Shown piece by piece: positions 10,865-23,990 of a DNA stretch of 64,000 bases. The position numbers and the translations under genes were made by a program. Below the pieces are notes generated by a model. The model was not told where the DNA came from. It saw only the letters and a list, made by a program, of their open reading frames with translations, and did not search any database. Source of the stretch: Neostapfia colusana (Eukaryota; Streptophyta; Magnoliopsida; Poales; Poaceae); assembly GCA_030760725.1 (NCBI GenBank), contig JASWHV010000001.1, positions 23,681,928 through 23,745,927 of the forward strand, in the 5' to 3' direction. How positions within the stretch are numbered: the first letter of the stretch is position 1; each line of letters starts with the position of its first letter.

Positions 10865-13800
10865 TTACAAACTGTACAAGGATAAAATTTCCGGGTAGTT
10901 GGTGCGGAGATAATCTTCACTTTCCCACGTCGCCTCTTCCGTGGTGTGATTACTCCACAGCACCTTGAAGAATCTGATCATCCGGTTCCGGGTTACCCGG
11001 GTCTTTTCATCCAAAATCTGGACCGGTCGCTCGGTGTAGGTCAAGTCCGGTTTCAATTCGTCGATGTCCTCAGTGCGAACAGCAGCGGTGAATTTGAGGC
11101 ACTTCCGCAGCTGTGAAACATGAAATACATCATGAACACCCGCTAGACTTGCCGGTAACTCCAGCCGGTAGGCTACGGGTCCGCACTTCTCCGTGATAGC
11201 AAAAGGACCAATAAAACGGGGAGCGAGTTTCCCCTTTACACCGAACCGGTGAATTCCCTTCATTGGAGACACATGAAGATACACGTGTTCTCCGACGTCA
11301 AAATGTAATGGCCTACGCCTTTGATCAGCTTAGCTCTTCTGTCAGGATTGTGCAGCCTTTAAGTTCTCTTGTATCAACCGAACTTGGTCTTCGGCTTTGT
11401 TGACAAGATCAATTCCAAACAGAACTCTTTCGCCGGACTCACACCAATTCAGCGGTGTGCGACACTTCCGGCCGTAGAGAGCTTCATACGGTGCCATTTT
11501 AATACTCGCTTGATAACCGTTGTTGTATGAAAACTCCGCCAGTGGTAGGTGATCGTCCCAATTCCTACCGTGGTGGATGGCACACACTCTCAACATGTCC
11601 TCGAGCACTTGATTCACCCTCTCAGTTTGTCCATCGGTTTGAGGGTGATATGCGGAGCTCCTAATCAGCTTGGTGCCCAACGAGGCATGCAGCTGCTCCC
11701 AAAACCGAGCAACAAACAGCGCACCTCGATCTGAAATGATGGTCTTCGGAACACCATGTGAACATATAATTCTGGAGATAAATAACTCCGCATATTGCCT
11801 TGCTCGATAATGAGTGTTCACTGGTATGAAATGAGCTGATTTCGTCAACCGGTCGACGATCACCCATATCGTGTCATGCTTCTTGGATGTGAGCGGTAAT
11901 CCGACGATGAAGTTCATACTCACACCCTCCCATTTCCACGCTGGAATCTTCAAAGGTTGTAGCGGTCCGGCTTTCCGCATATGATCAGCCTTGACCCGTC
12001 TACACGTATCACACTCGGATACGTATTTAGCAATCTCCCTCTTCATCCTCGTCCACCAAAATTTCTGTTTCAAATCTTGGTACATCTTGTTACTTCCGGG
12101 ATGAATGGAAAACTTCGACAGGTGGGCTTCATCCAAGATTTTCTTCTGGAGTTTCATATTGCGCGGTACCACTATACGGTCGTTAAACCATATTGTACCG
12201 TTCTCATCCTTCCGGAAACATTTCACCTCTCCGTTGTCTAGTCTTCTCCGTATGTGAGACATACCTCTTTCTCTTCTTTGAGCCTCAACAATCTATTCAC
12301 GGATTGTTGGAATGAGCGCGAGATTATAAAGCGCGCCATACGGAATGACACGGAGGCTGGGTTCTTCATCTTCCAACTCAGCAACCGCTAAGTTGTGAAC
12401 GTGGGCTTTCCGACTAAGCGCGTCGGCAACCACGTTGGCTTTTCCCGGGTGATAGTGGATCTCAATTTCATAATCTTTTATGAGCTCCAACCATCTCCGT
12501 TGTCTCATTTTCAGCTCCTTCTGCGTGAAGATATACTTCAAGCTTTTTTGGTCGGTGTAGAGGTGAACAAGATTACCAAGCAGGTAATGCCTCCACATCT
12601 TCAACGCCAACACCACAGCAGCAAGCTCAAGATCGTAAGTTGGATAATGCTGCTCGTGGTTTCGCAGTTGATGAGACCCATAGGCGACTACACGCCCTTC
12701 TTGCATCAGAACGCAGCCGAGACCGATGCCGGATGCATCACAGTATACATCAAATGGCTTCGTTGTGTCCGGCTGAGCAAGAACTGGAGCTTTGGTGAGA
12801 TGTTTCACCAAAGTTTTGAATGCGGCTTCACATGCTGCATTCCAAATGTATTTAGTGCCCTTCTTCAGCAGCTCCGTCATTGGTTTAGCAATCTTTGAGA
12901 AGCTCGGAATAAACCTCCGATAATACCCCGCTAAACCTAGGAAACTTCGGACCTCGTGGACAGATTTGGGAGATTCCCACTTCAGCACTTGTTCAATCTT
13001 GCTGGGGTCCACGGCAATACCTTCTGCTGAAATAATATGGCCTAGGAAAGGCACTTGATCAATCCAAAATTCGCACTTGCTGAACTTGGCATATAATTGG
13101 TGCTCCCGCAACCGTTGTAGCACAATGCGCAAATGTTCAGCGTGCTCTTCTTCAGATTTGGAGTAAACCAAAATGTCGTCGATTAATACCACGACAAACT
13201 TGTCTAGCTCCGGCAAGAATACAGAATTCATCAAATACATAAAGTGTGCCGGAGCGTTGGTTAGCCCAAATGACATGACGAGGTACTCGTAGAGTCCGTA
13301 TCTCGTCAAGAAAGCTGTCTTCGGTATGTCCTCCGGTTGGATCTTGATTTGATGATAGCCCGACCAAAGATCCATCTTCGAAAATACCTTTGCACCCACA
13401 AGTTGATCAAACAGGATATCAATGCGGGGCAAAGGATACTTTTTCTTTATTGTGACAGCATTGAGAGGACGGTAATCAACACATAGCCGTAGTGTTTCGT
13501 CCTTCTTCTTAACGAACAGCGCTGAGCAACCCCAAGGTGAAGAACTTGGTCGTATGAAACCCTTGCTCATAAGTTCATTCAGTTGCTCTTTCAACTCCGC
13601 TAGGTCGTAAGGTGCCATCTTGTAAGGCCTTCGTGAAATAGGCGTCGTTCCCGGCGCCAGTTCAATTTTGAACTCGACGTCCCGTTCGGGCGGCATGCCC
13701 GGTAAGTCATCGGGAAATACGTCAGGATAATCACGTACCACCGGAATATCTTCAAGCTTCAGCACTTCCGTGTGGTAGGCCTCTACCATATCTGGATCTT

Positions 13801-15334
13801 CGCCGTCTAAAAACAGCGTGTGCTGTCCGTGAATCGGCGAGTCAATCTGGACAGTCCGGTTACCGATATTGAGAACGGCACCGTGACGATTTAACCAAGA
13901 CATCCCCAATATAATGTCTATCTTCTGCCTATCCAACATAATCAGCGATGTTGGGTATATCTTTCCGCCCAAACACAAAGCTGCTCGGGACACAATCTGA
14001 TTGGCAGAGATATTTCCTCCCGGTGAACGTATAAGAAAACTCGTCGTGGGAGTATTGGTGGATAATTGGTGCTGATCCATGCATGTTTTGCTGATAAAAT
14101 TATGGGTTGCACCGGAATCAAAAAGTATGAGCACGGGCACGTCTTTGAGAGTGAACATGCCCGCTAACACCGGTGCTCCCTCCGGGACATCCTCAATAGC
14201 CAGATGTTGCGCACTCCCGGATTGCAATGCTGTTACATTGACTTGAGCAGGTGGTGGCATACCACCTGACGATGATGGCTGTATGGTGTTCACCAACTTC
14301 TCCCGGCATTCTTGCCTAAAATGCCCTGAACGGTGGCAATAAGAACACGGAGGTTTCCCCGGTTCTTCGATGACTTGTGGTTGAGAAGTTGATGTACTTG
14401 GCGGCAGCAATGATGCCACAGGTGTCATTTGTTGCTGCGGCAAGGGTGTTGCTTCAAGACATGATTCTTGAGCAGGAAATCTGTACGGAGTTGATCTCAC
14501 TGGCGCTTGCCATCTTTCATCGGATGGTGTGTGATACACCACACGGTATTTGCGAGGAACAACTGGTGTGTCTTCTTGCACATCCTCCCGGTCCCTCTTC
14601 TCTGCTTGACACTCAAGTGTCGCTTGTTCTTGTAGCAGAGCAGCACTGATCAACTCGGTGTAACTGCCTTGATTGAACAAGGCTAACTTCTCTTTTAGTA
14701 TGGCACTCAAGCCATAGTAAAAATAGTCACACATTGCAGCTTCGCTCGTCGCATAAGCAGGAGCATATTGTGCCAGAAGATTGAATCGTCTGACATAATC
14801 GAGGACACTCATGTCCCCCTGCTTCAGGTTCCTGAATTCTTGCTGTTGGGCCTTAATAAAACCCATAGGAATGTGACGAGCACGGAATGCTTCACGAAAT
14901 TCCATCCATTCCACTTGATGGCCTTCCGGAACAGTGGCAAGATAAGCGAACCACCAATTTCCGGCGGCTCCATGGAGCTGTTGAGCTGCAAATGATGTCT
15001 TCTGATATTCGTCGCATTCAAACATCCCAAACTTGGACTCCATAACTCGAAGCCACTGATCAGCTTCCACTGGTTCATTGGCTTCCGTGAAAATTGGCGG
15101 TTGTGTCGCCAAGAAGTCCAAATAGGCGTTCCGAGGTGGAACGTTCTGTTGTGCACGTTGGAGTAAGCCCTGTTGTACCGAGGCTTGGAGTAGTCTTGTG
15201 TTCTCTTGACTTGACTCGACCATCTGAGCCATGACATCCGCCCATACCGTTGATGGCGGTGCCCGTGGTGGAGTCGGGTCATCACCGTCTTGGCGAGAAC
15301 TATCAACCCTACTCGGAGACTGAGTACACACCAT
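10865..15334 (-). pseudogene. gag-pol: Element 2 gag-pol with three in-frame stops
   Basis: A single - strand reading frame from ATG at 15334. The order is Gag (NAYLDFLATQPP region), CCHC knuckle CSYCHRSGHFRQEC (about residue 330), protease DSGA (about 405), RT with IDDIL, RNase H (YCDASG, ADALSRK), integrase and chromodomain. Three stops interrupt it: TAG at 12293-12295 between RNase H and integrase, TGA at 11342-11344 and TAA at 11330-11332 near the integrase C-terminus. The frame is otherwise open to 10865 and aligns with element 3 throughout. The first catalytic Asp of integrase is changed (SMNF where siblings have SMDF). This copy could at most make Gag-PR-RT-RNaseH. It has no counterpart of element 3's ORF0 upstream. 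Confidence 0.93.
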
Positions 15335-16835
15335 ACTGCAAAAGCATAATTTTTGAGGGGAGTCAAAACATGATCTCAGCAGTATGTGAAAGTATGTAAA
15401 ACATGAACATGCTAAAACTTTATGAAAGCATCACAAAATTTCATGTTTACACATCTTTCTAAAGCTAACAGAAAACCATCCCCATTTGCTGTACAGAACC
15501 GACCTTTCTGTACTTAACCCAGATTTGGATCCAGTTACCAGCATTTTCAGAACTCAAGTCGAACACCAAAGTTAAAGTTAACTTCAGTATCTTTCCATCG
15601 AGTACCCACATGCCTCTGGATCATCTCTGGAACAAAAGTTAGGATTGTTCAAAGTTGACAGAATTTTCTGGCTAAATTTTGCCAGCACCTCCTTTGTATG
15701 TGGCTGTTTTCATCACAGTTTTACATACAAATGGGGTACAATTCTGAACAAACTATGAACACAAAATTTTTGCAAGTTTCATAAGCTTTCTAACGGTGTA
15801 TCATATGACCCTTATAAATTTCTCTACAGATTGTGACGGCTAATTTACAGCAACATCCCGAGAAGTTTGCAGCTGCTCTGTTTTCCGAACAGTTTGCATT
15901 CATCTGGACATTCGACCAAGTTGGTGTCAGATTTGGCTCTGGAGTTCTACAGAAAAGTTGTAGAGCACTTAGTAAACTTTACAGAACGGTATCAAACACC
16001 TCCATTGGTTCAAGCTAATCAGAGTTACTCTCTGTTAAAAACCAGAAAATTTCTGTCTGAACAGAGCACTCTGTCTTTGAGATCAAAAGAAGCCTAGGAA
16101 TTCTCTTCTTTGAAACTTAGTTCAAATGAAGAGTTCAGTAACTAATATGTGCTTTATCACATCCATTTTTAGTTTGGAAGTTAGTCATGAATGATTTGTT
16201 CTTAGGAAAGAAAACTATCCAGTGTAGTACGGTGACGATGCACCGTAAGACATATGACGGTACTACGTTGCCTCACCAAAGAAAAACCTAACCGGATCAC
16301 ACCGGCATATACGTATCATTAGGTGGCACTAAAATGGTCACTCGCAAACGTGTTCTACACGCACTAAGGTTTTCGTGGTTAGCACCTACATAAGCCACAC
16401 TCAATCGTCAGGTTCGGCTGCACACCGAACCCGGTATCCATAACAGTTTGTACACCCGGCCGTCATCACTCGCCCCGGTGTTCTCAAGCCAAACACGCCT
16501 TGAGCTACGTGTTCACGTTACTGACCACGTGACGGGGTCTCCCAAATTGCACCACGCACGCCAGGGAAGACGTTGCTCGAATACCCCAAACGACATAAAG
16601 AGTCGTAGAGGATACTAAAGCGGGTCGGGTTACCTGCCACCCGTGAGGCTCTTACGTGCACCCCCAAGACATAAACGTCCCGAGATACACGGTTTTCCGA
16701 CATAACAAATAAGTTATGTTGCCACCTTCATAATATGCTAATAATAGTCCTTATGTGGGCCTAGTACCGTTATCTCACCGTGTCCTAAGTTTTTGACATA
16801 ATATGATGCTCAATCCGTGCTCTGTTCCCAACGCA
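15335..16835 (-). other. Element 2 leader (5' untranslated region)
   Basis: About 1.5 kb between primer site and gag with no supported gene. The block at about 16235-16710 is clearly homologous, reversed, to 34074-34555 in element 3's leader, although the LTRs differ. Its gag-proximal end reads TTTTGCAG, then T, then the gag ATG, resembling a 3' splice acceptor. The short ORF at 16518-16703 lies in the conserved block but shows no protein-level conservation. Confidence 0.7.
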
Positions 16836-16847
16836 GCTCTGATACCA
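16836..16847 (-). other. Primer-binding site, element 2 (initiator tRNA-Met)
   Basis: On the - strand it reads TGGTATCAGAGC, complementary to the 3' end of plant initiator tRNA-Met, three bases from the 5' LTR. Confidence 0.92.
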
Positions 16848-16850
16848 CGC

Positions 16851-19800
16851 TGTGACGGCCCCACGGGACCTCGTCGGGTGGTGCCGTGTTATGCGGCACC
16901 CAACAGCACACGGGTTGCAGAAACACATCATATTACATAAATAGTTTAGCGGAAGCATACAAGATTGTTTTACAAATAAGTATATCAGAGTAAACTACAG
17001 CGGAAGACTATCACTCTCACGACTCATATCTAAACTAGCAACAAAGAAACGGTCCAGTCCGCGGATGTTTCTTACTAGCAACATGAAGACAATCTGCAGC
17101 GGCGAGGATCCTCTTTGAGTAAGCACTCGGAGGTTCCCGAGTCTCATCGGCATCCCTTCTCATAAGCATCGAGTCAATTACCTGCAAAACAACTCGGATA
17201 GCATCTGTGAGCATAACGCTCAGCAAGACTTAACCGTCACCCTAAACATGAAACTCTAAGTGAGGTTATGAACCTAACATAGGATGGCATAAGATTAATT
17301 TAACTCGCCTAAAAGTGAATCCTTACTTTTAGGTATTAATTGCAGCATTTTAAGTAACCTTGGGCACACCACATCGGGAGTCCACAATCAAACAAGAAAT
17401 GCTTTCCCCCGATGTAAATTGCTCATGGCATAAGAGAATCGAGTTTGCACTAGCCTATGCATCAAGATCCAATACAAAGGTAGGATAATACTTCACACCA
17501 AAATGATTAGTTCCTTTCTCATGCAAGTTCTTACTACGTCACGACTATGAGAAGAAGTATGCTCGGTCCATTCCGCGAGCGACGGTGATTCGAATCAATA
17601 ACACCCGGACTACACGACACGTACGCCCGTACTCGACGTTGCCTACAACAACCATCACTGACGTCGTACGTGGCAGCCTTTCCCCCGTTTCACCCCCGCT
17701 GAATCGATCAAGTCGCCCCGTACAGTAGCTACTCTCATGGTGCACCTTCCGACGTGAGATGCCATGAGAATATTCCCCACATACTGCACACCGGCCGTCC
17801 GCCTGAGGCGACCCGAAAAGTCCCAACGACAGCTTTCCAAGGTACATCGGTTTACTAGGTCCTATATATCCAGCATGAGTCCGGTACACAACTCAAACTT
17901 GTTCAACAGGGCCGCATACGGATCGGTCCTTGACCGACACGGACAGGTCTACAGCACCCAGGCCCCTATGTCCTGCTGCTCCTACAACCTTCCGGTCTCA
18001 ACTTTAACTTGCTAATTCAATTACGAACCAATCCCGTATGCCCCTGTTGTTCCTAAATCTGCGAGTAGCATCTCACCACTCGACTTCTACCGAACCGTAC
18101 TTAAGCATGGCAGTTCTACACGGTGATAGACACCTACCCAATACTCCATGGGTCATTTGGCTATGCAAGTGGAGTATCAAACACTAGACCTAATGCATAA
18201 TTTATATCCTGACCGAAAGTGAATACAAAACAAAAACTTAACAGCTGTTAAATGCAAACCGGAGCTTGCCTGTTTTGCAGGGTAGTCTATATAAACAGTT
18301 AGTGTCCTTGCAGATCCACCCTTGACTCTCCGGAGCTTGATCCACTTCGATGAATCACTCCTTTGAGTCCCCTTCGTTGTGGTTCCTATTGAGATGCATA
18401 TGCACATATTTTATAGAATGTAATGGAAAGAAGTTATGGAATTAATTTCTTAGGACAGATGTTGTGTGTGGAAAAGCCAAGCATGGCTTGGTTTGCCTCT
18501 GTTGTGCAAGGAACAGAAATAAACTAAATTGACCTTAAGGCCTTAGCTATACACTAATCACTTTCTCTAATGATCATAATAGACAAGCTGAAAAGATTTG
18601 AGTGCAACTGAAGAACAAGAACTCCAATGGCCTCAAAACATTTACAGCAGGTTCTATACTACCTAAGGATTTAGCTTGCCAAATTGCAGCTAATGTGGAG
18701 TCATATTGTGTCCTCCATAATTCTCACAATATCTTATATGTATTTTTCCCTTCTACATAAGTATGGAGAATAAGAACAGGGAGTTCAAGGACTCATCTTG
18801 GGCTGGTCAATTACATGTGAGTTCTTGATTACATGAGAGTAATCTGGTCCAAAATTCAGCCCTTTTACTTGAGTAGTTCTCCCAGAACAATTCTTTAAGC
18901 ATTACTACTCAAAAGATACTTCTGAGATAATGTGCATTTTCATGCTCAATTAAGTGAATTACAATTTCAAGTATGTCCCAGAGAGCTTGCCTAATTTTTT
19001 CTATGATTTTTTTGGAGCTATGGATTGCTCAGAATAGATTTTTGAGGTGAGAAACATTTTCTGAAAATGTTTCTGGACTCCTTTGAGCACAGTAGTTTTC
19101 ATTTAGCAAATTCCTCCTCAAATGATCTCCAAATGAGCTGAAAATTTGCTAGAAGGTCAACAATATGCTAAAGAATATTCTGGCAAAATTTGGGAATTTT
19201 TGGATGACCCAAACTCCCTCAATAATTCTTTCTCAGAAAACCTTCCAAGAATTTTCCAGAATTAAATAATGCGTTTCATACAAATTGGGTTGTGGATTTG
19301 GACAGAGCTATTCAATATGAATCCAACCCAATTTGAATCACTAAATTTGGGGATTCCTAGCAAGAGTTATAAGGTTCTAAAGTTTGGGGAAAAATTCTGA
19401 AATTGACCTCTGTTTATTTTCCCATTTTCAGAGACATAAGGAATTAACACCACATTTGGCCAAGCAAATGAGGTCCAATGCTTCTGAAAATTTTACTGGA
19501 GTTCAAGTACTTTTGGAAGACTCTCGTGCCCAAATTTGGGGATTTTCCAATACATAGAACTCCTGGAAAAATTCCCACAAGCTTTTCCTTTTATGAATTA
19601 ATGAGCCAAAACCAGGGGTTTTCATAATTATTGGGTTGTACCTCTGGATAGTACTCTCTTAGAGGAGTCCAAAAAAATTTATCTCACTATTTCTGGAGCT
19701 TCCTACACCAAGTTATGCATTTTACAAGTTTGAACAACTCTCTGTTTGATTTTAAACAGAACAGTCGCACGTGGGGCCCACGGGTCAGGTGCTTCTTCAA

Positions 19801-21228
19801 CCTCCCGCCAGAGCCCGCGGGTGCACACCGGCAGAAAACTTGGCATGGCTCGTTCTCTCTCGTTTCTCCACCAAATGAGCTCCGGTTTCGCCCTACATGC
19901 TCCTGGGAACGTGGCACAGCTGCCTGGCAAGGTTTCCCCGCGTGAAAACGGCTGTAGGTGGGTCGGCACCGGCGGGGCGGCTCGGGAGCTCGACATGGAC
20001 GCGTTCCATCGTGTCCAAGGCATCTACCGGCGAGCTACGATGTCCTACAGCATCCCTATGGTTCTAGGAACATGGAACGGAGATCAGATCGTGCAGGAAG
20101 TGGCTGCAACCTAGTCGTCACCGTGGACCGTGGCAGTTTTGGCCGCCGGCGACGATTTCTCGTCGCCCGGGGCATAGGAGGGTCGGTTTCCTTTGGTTTT
20201 CGGCGTGGGAGGGCGCTAGGGCATCTAGTTGCTATGGTTTGAATTGTAGGAGGTATGATCAATCGGTTTGGGAGAATTTCACGAATTAAACACGGTCGGT
20301 TCTATACGTGCGCCGGTGCCAAAAATCGAATTCCGGCGAGCCGGCGTCGGGGGAGAGCAGGAGGACGACGGGATGAGGATCGGTACCTCCTGGCGCACCT
20401 CTGTGGCCTCTTGAGCCTGCCGGAGAGGCGCTGGGCTGGCCGGGAGACAGGGAGCAGTGGAGCAGCGCCGGTGAAGGAAAAACAGCGGCCGGAGTGGCTG
20501 CTGATCGTGAGGAGAGGAAGCAACTGCTGTCGGCTTGGTCCGAGGAGGGAGAGATCACGTTGCTGAAGTGGTGAGAACCGACCCTGGGGTGCCAACGCGT
20601 GAAGGCCGGCAGCAGGAGCTGGCACGGCAAGCTCCTCTGTGGCGCTCGCGAGATGTTCGGGAAAATTTCCCACCGAGAGCAAAACTTAGTGAGTAAGTCT
20701 CCTCTTTTAGCTCTATGACATGTGGGTCCCACTCGACATGTACCTCCCAAATATCTGTTCAAGATGATCTTTTCAATCCCCAGAATGCTAGAATTTAAAA
20801 AGGTGGGCTAGAATTTGAATTCTTCAAATTCAGTTTGAATTTGCAAGATTAAATCTGAATTTGGTTTAGAATTTGCAATTTCTTCTTTTTAGCTCTCTTT
20901 TGAGCCCACCCTACAAATGGAAAGTTGGTGAGCAAACTTTTACCTATAATTCCAACTGTAGGGCTGCATGTTTATTCAAAGTTTTTGGGTCACCATATGT
21001 GTGAACTTTGAATTTCAAATCTGAATTTTAAACTTACATGCAAAGAGGTATTTAACTCCTTATTGGTTCAACACTTTTAAATAAAAAGGTGAGCCTCATT
21101 TTGGATGATCATCCTACGTATTACTTTGCATGAAGAAAAGTTTTAGCAAGTCCCATTTTTCCTGTCATTGCCACACATATGAACTCAAACCATAGTTTTT
21201 ATTCATACACATTTTTGGGACTTTTACA
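16851..21228 (-). repeat. 5' LTR of element 2 (family B, 4378 bp, complete)
   Basis: On the + strand it begins TGTGACGGCC beside the primer site and ends GACTTTTACA. On the sense strand its 3' half is homologous to family C, including a block at about 17595-17665 that contains GTGATGGTTGTTGTAGGCAA. Its U3 half is unrelated to family C. No convincing TATA box was assigned. Confidence 0.93.
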
Positions 21229-22458
21229 GCAATGGTGTAGATGAATGCAAATCCTATGGTGCTATCAGTTTGTACGTGTTCTTGCATGTTTTAATGGCTT
21301 GCATGGGTTTTACGATGAACAAGGGTGTAAGGATCAAGTGCGGACGTGGTGATGATCTTGACTCAAGTTCTAGATCAATTCCACCGTAAAAAACTGATGA
21401 ATATGTGATCTGTCGACACGAAAAGGCTTCTGTTCAAAGAAAATAGATGCGAAGAAAACCACGATGATGTCGTAAGGTGGTAGCAAAGACCTACCTCGGC
21501 CCTCCTCCTAGTAATGGCAGCAGCGGGGAGCTCGTCGGCGGCTCACCTGTGGGGCTCACCATCATCCGAACTCCGGCGAGGGGGTGGAAAGTCTAACTCG
21601 GCGAGATGGGGCTAGGGATTCCAAGTCACCGACTTAGGGAGAGGAAAATAAGAGTACGTGGTTGCGGCTAGGGTTTTCGGGTTCTATTTATAAGGGGTGA
21701 ATGAAGAGTCCTACTCCGATTAGATTTCAAATAAGAGTCCTATTCAAATTGTTTTGGATCTTAACAACTTATCTCCAATCGATTTGGTTTGCAGTATTCA
21801 ACGTGGAAGAATTCGTGTCGGTTTCCTCAGTACCGGGTACTCGCGTACAGGGGAAAACCGCTTAAGGATCCCATCCTTCCGCAGGGATAAGCTCCGGAGG
21901 CTCCACGTGTCCAGCGGAGGCCGGGCCTCCCTTCTCCGCAGAGGCGGGCTCCGGTTGTGCCGCGTGTCTGGCGGGCAGGATCTCCCTCTCTTCAGAGGCG
22001 AGCTCCGCGTGCGCCACGTATCTTGGCGGGTCGGGCCTCCCCTTTCTACAGAGGCGAGCTCTGGGGGCGCCATATGTCAGTTCCGGACCTCCCCTCTCCT
22101 CGGAGGTGGGCTCCGAGAGTGCCACGTGTCCAACAGCATTGGACCCTTTGGGGCGAGCTCTGGGGGTGACACGTATCCAGCGGACCGGACCTCTCGGAGG
22201 TGAGCTCCGAGAGTGCCACGTGTCTCGCAGCGCCGGACTTCCTTTCTCCTCTGGGACGAGCTCTGAGGTCAACACGTGTCCATTGGTGTCGGACCTCCCT
22301 TCCCTTTGGAGGTACTCCGAGGATGACACGTGTCCCATAGTGTCGAACCTCCTTTCTCCTCGGAGGTGAGCTCCGAAGATGACGCGTGTCCAACAGTGTC
22401 GGACCTCTCGGAGACGAGCTCCGAGGGTGACACGTGTCCCGTGGGGCGGACCTCTCGG
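21229..22458 (-). repeat. Partial 3' LTR of element 7
   Basis: Collinear with 25697 to about 26915 of the complete LTR. The left end is cut by element 2. The right end is a deletion junction into gag at about 22455-22460, where gag codons run straight into the LTR repeat array. A TATAAATA box on the - strand is at 21685-21692. Confidence 0.88.
21905..22442 (-). repeat. G-box/ABRE tandem array in LTR of element 7 (left copy)
   Basis: About 11 degenerate units of roughly 50 bp. Each has CACGTGTC or a one-base variant, flanked by GAGCTC and CTCGGAG/CTCCGAG-type sequence. The array lies upstream of the - strand TATA box at 21685-21692. Confidence 0.8.
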
Positions 22459-23555
22459 GCGCGCTGGTTGGCTGTCCTAGGCCATTCCTCGGGCACTGAC
22501 TTGCGAAGTGTCCCGCTTCTCCGCATGCAAAGCATGCCTTGTTGCCCAAGACAGCAGGTACGTTAGGGCGAGGGTGGTTTTGAGCATAGGCGCCCATGTT
22601 GGGTCAGGGCGCAGGAGGCATAGGCACGCGAGGTGCTTGCATAACGGGACATTGCTGTGGTTGTTGATTAGGGAAAAAAGTAAAAGTGGACGAGCCATAC
22701 TATGGTCCATCTAGGGGCATGAAACGGGAACGTACATTGCTCCCATGTGGCTGGTATGGCATCTTTCTCTTGCCCTCTTGTTCGATCTCACAGATCTTGC
22801 TTTCAACCACTATATCTTTGTCAACTAGCTTCTGGAAGTTTGCATAGTCATTGTTGAGCAGCTGAACTTGGATCTCATTGTTCAACCCTCTGATGAACAA
22901 GTACTGCTTCCTTTGGTCCGTGTTGACATCCTCGGGGTACCTTGAAAGCTGCGTGAACTTGTTGAGGTACTCATTCACGGTCTTCTTTCCTTGGCGGAGA
23001 CCTTTGAACTCTTGCCGTTTGAGCATCATGACTCCAGCAGGGACATAATGAGAGCAAAAACTCTCCTTGAACTCAGTCCAAGTGATAGTCTCCTATTTGA
23101 CATGAGCATTGCATAGAGTGTCCCACCAGTCAGCGGCTGCTCCCATAAGTTGGTGCGATGCGAAGAGAACTTTCTCCCGTTCATTGCACTGAACAATAGA
23201 AAGCTTCTTCTCCATGGACTTCAACCAATCGTCGGCCTCCATGGTTTCATTAGCTTGTGCAAAAGTAGGCGGTCGAGTCCTCATGAACTCTCCCAGTCGG
23301 TTGTGAGCCGGCGGTGGTGGTGGTGGTGGCGGTGGTGGTGCAGGAACGGTGTTAGGGTGGTTATGGTTGTTGGCTTGAGGCTGACCCAAAGTTTAGATCA
23401 TAGTTTGCATGAGCTTGTTCTGCATAGCCATGTTCAAGGTTGTTTTCACCAGCCCCGGGGTTAACATTCTCAGGAACTTCATCGTGGCCATCCTCTTGTG
23501 GTTCCTGGTTGCCACGAACATTCCTCCTTTGATGGCTGGCGTTTTTCCTCACCAT
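22459..23555 (-). pseudogene. gag: Element 7 gag, broken and truncated
   Basis: Family D/E Gag. The start is ATG at 23553-23555, preceded on the - strand by CTCTCTCTCACAG. The poly-proline tract (GGT-rich on the + strand at about 23311-23342) is followed by the capsid core and a CCHC knuckle CFACGEAGHFASQC. Lesions include a frameshift near 23361-23389, stops at 23093 (likely from CAG) and 22700, and loss of the C-terminus at the fusion with LTR sequence near 22458. The ORF at 22046-22597 is a chance fusion of the knuckle with the LTR array. It cannot make a working capsid. Confidence 0.88.
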
Positions 23556-23990
23556 CTGTGAGAGAGAGTTGGGTAGAATAGAAGTTAGAAGTTTAGATTG
23601 ACCCCCCAACTATATGCATCAAGGTGGATGGACTAAATATATGAGTCTTTATGAGGATGTGAACACATGCCGAAGCATCTCACATCTCTCTACTATTTGT
23701 GGATATGGACAACGCTGAAACGTCCCACAACTCACACTAAGCACTCAAACACAAACAATCATCACAAAAGTTCAAACCACTCTTATTTAAACTTATTCAA
23801 TGGGAGTCCTATGTGGGTTGGGGTGATACCAATCTGTGACTTCTACCTAGGCTTGCATCCTACGGTCAATGTGGTGCTAATGCCAATCTGTGACTTCTAT
23901 CTGGGCTTGCGTCCTACGGTCAACGTGGCTTCTAATGCCAATCTGTGACTAGGCTCGCGTCTTACAGCAAACGTGGTTCTGATACCAATC
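23556..23990 (-). other. Element 7 leader with four primer-site repeats
   Basis: Between gag and the LTR the + strand motif (TACC or TGCC) followed by AATCTGTGA occurs at 23827, 23881, 23936 and 23983, spaced 54, 55 and 47 bp. The last is the genuine LTR/primer junction (TTCTGATACCA at 23977-23987, one mismatch to initiator tRNA-Met). The other three repeat the junction inside the leader. Confidence 0.85.

Larger units (their letters stand above)
7440..21228 (-). mobile_element. Element 2: Ty3/gypsy chromovirus, family B, 3' LTR cut by element 1
   Basis: A - strand element. From right to left it has a full 5' LTR (16851-21228), an initiator tRNA-Met primer site, a leader, gag-pol (15334 down to 10865), a polypurine tract, and a 3' LTR of which 7440-10800 is in the window. 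The missing 1013 bp of that LTR (equivalent to 16851-17863) should lie left of element 1. On its right, element 2 ends in TTTTACA and the sequence continues with GCAAT and then the middle of a family E LTR. It therefore inserted into that LTR (element 7). Comparing the two LTR copies by eye gives roughly 85 substitutions over 3360 bp (about 2.5%). Confidence 0.93.

Noticed and set aside
19703..20023. Paired ORFs at 9281-9601 and 19703-20023 that look like a conserved small protein
   Set aside because: Copies of the same segment of element 2's LTRs, GC-rich and open on both strands; the conservation is due to LTR duplication.
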